A stretch of 64,000 nt of DNA, from assembly GCA_030765065.1 (NCBI GenBank), contig CM060989.1, forward strand, positions 36,385,501 to 36,449,500, given 5' to 3'. Shown here piece by piece: positions 63,187 to 64,000 of this stretch. The translations under genes were made by a program, and so were the position numbers. The notes under the pieces are model-generated. The model was given only the letters and a program-made list of their open reading frames with translations. It did not search any database and was not told the origin of the DNA. Positions within the stretch are counted from its first letter, which is position 1; every line of letters starts with the position of its first letter. The stretch is from Deroplatys truncata. Taxonomy: Eukaryota; Arthropoda; Insecta; Mantodea; Mantidae.

Positions 63187-63735
63187 CTAAAACAGCAAGG
63201 GGAAGAAAAATAGATAGCACATAAACACTCAAGAATGGGTAAGAAGTTAACATTCACTTAAATATGATTATCTGTTACTCTTGGCATAAACATACATCAC
63301 TTGCCACTGCAAAACCTGATGAAGCGTGCAGCAGCTGAACAGTCTTGTGACTAAATAATGCAGTGAGCTTGGCAAGGTAAGTTCCTGATTACATTTTTTA
63401 TGTACTTTACACACAAGTTTCTAGTGATTTACGTGAGATAGAAAATCGGTTTTGTATGCGGACATAAAAGGTGAATTTCCTACCATTTAAATATAAAAAC
63501 CATTGTGTACTTGCTAACTTCCTGAAATTGAAACCTTTAAAACTTCCCCACATCCAGCAAAGTGTAATCATTTTGCAATGACATGAAATTTAGAATGTGT
63601 AACATGTTCAGTGCAGTAAGCATACAAAAATTACCTTGAAACCAAAGCTTGTATGTAATGTTTTTTCCTTTGTGCTTCCCAGGTATGTATTAAATAAAGC
63701 AGGTTGAAAAGGGCACCTTTGTCTTAATACTATGC
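63187..63735. other. Intron, nothing recognised
   Basis: Text at 63506-63625 (GTGTACTTGCTAACTTCCTGAAATTG.. split in the original) repeats words found at 56228-56330 (CTTGCCAACTTCCTGAAATT), pointing to a dispersed repeat of at least 120 bp. Confidence 0.45.
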
Positions 63736-63739
63736 TGAT

Positions 63740-64000
63740 TCAAATATAAACAGTAATTTGTTTATACGTTTATTAATTAAACATATACACAAATGAGACC
63801 TTTTCTATTTCACTACATAGCTTCCTTCATGCTCTACACACTTTTGCCAACAATTCGGAAGCTTGAATATTCCTTGTTCAAAAAAGTTGGGGGACGTGTC
63901 ATCAACCATTTGCGCACATGCTTCTCAACGTCTTCATTGGTTTCAAAACATTGCCCTCCAAGCGATTCCTTCATGGTGCAAACAAAAAGTAGTCCAGGGA
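63740..64000 (-). pseudogene. mariner-like transposase 3' end, cut by window
   Basis: On the minus strand MKESLGGQCFETNEDVEKHV and RKWLMTRPPTF, then after a frameshift FFEQGIFKLPNCWQKCVEHE and GSYVVK stop, match the C-terminal end of mariner transposases (FY..GI..L..RW.KC....GDY). The rest lies beyond the window. Confidence 0.8.

Noticed and set aside
62130..62594. 154-codon plus-strand open frame
   Set aside because: It runs across SINE A copy 4 on the opposite strand and is an accidental frame.
1..64000. CRISPR array, bacterial operon or phage
   Set aside because: Spliced exons, SINEs, LINEs and mariner elements show eukaryotic DNA; no short regular spacer array was seen.

Overview
The window is AT-rich eukaryotic nuclear DNA, most likely from an arthropod and probably an insect. 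The evidence is spliceosomal exons with GT-AG borders and multi-kilobase introns, mariner, pogo/Tigger and IS630-like DNA transposons, Penelope-like elements (PLEs), several LINE clades and tRNA-derived SINEs. There is no operon structure, no Shine-Dalgarno signal, no rRNA, no CRISPR array and no intact free-standing tRNA gene. The species cannot be named from the sequence.

One host gene runs along the minus strand through nearly the whole window. I find 11 internal coding exons, at 63063-63186, 58955-59122, 55973-56080, 53107-53217, 49986-50108, 45794-46006, 42303-42357, 37682-37826, 21049-21202, 14024-14194 and 6586-6654. Each has an AG acceptor and a GT donor, and all ten junctions keep one reading frame. 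Together they encode about 480 residues of charged, heptad-rich coiled coil. Both ends of the protein lie outside what I can recognise. The family is not identified. A long microtubule, centrosome, cilium or kinesin-tail type coiled coil is the obvious class, but no diagnostic domain is visible. A CpG-richer patch at about 9590-9935 has an RFX X-box-like motif, an ATTGG box and a possible tiny first coding exon. It could be an internal promoter, or the promoter of a separate minus-strand gene to which the last exon would belong.

Almost everything else is transposon material in the introns. Left third (1-24 kb): a decayed PLE (3.3-4.27 kb), SINEs, microsatellites, a 1.24 kb terminal-inverted-repeat element (11.75-12.99 kb), an I-like LINE tail with RNase H (14.7-16.26 kb), an R2-like LINE fragment (17.1-18.6 kb), a PLE linker fragment and another LINE 3' region (21.5-22.6 kb). 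Middle (24-48 kb): three mariner copies and an IS630-like element with excellent inverted repeats. A PLE at 27.2-28.6 kb has inverted terminal copies. A CR1/Jockey-type LINE (31.1-36.3 kb) has a coiled-coil plus SGNH-hydrolase ORF1 and is split by an insertion carrying tRNA-Lys primer-site-like repeats. More PLE endonuclease fragments follow, including a head-to-head pair at 46.2-47.9 kb. Right third (48-64 kb): many copies of an unclassified 0.6-0.9 kb non-coding family, remnants of a DDE transposon, a pogo/Tigger pseudogene split by a SINE, and a mariner fragment at the right edge.

The strongest unusual signals are five hammerhead-ribozyme-like motifs in the PLE ends, the unclassified repeat family present about nine times, the X-box-like candidate promoter, the primer-site-like repeat array and a long intronic hairpin beside one exon. 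I see no intact, evidently new gene system.
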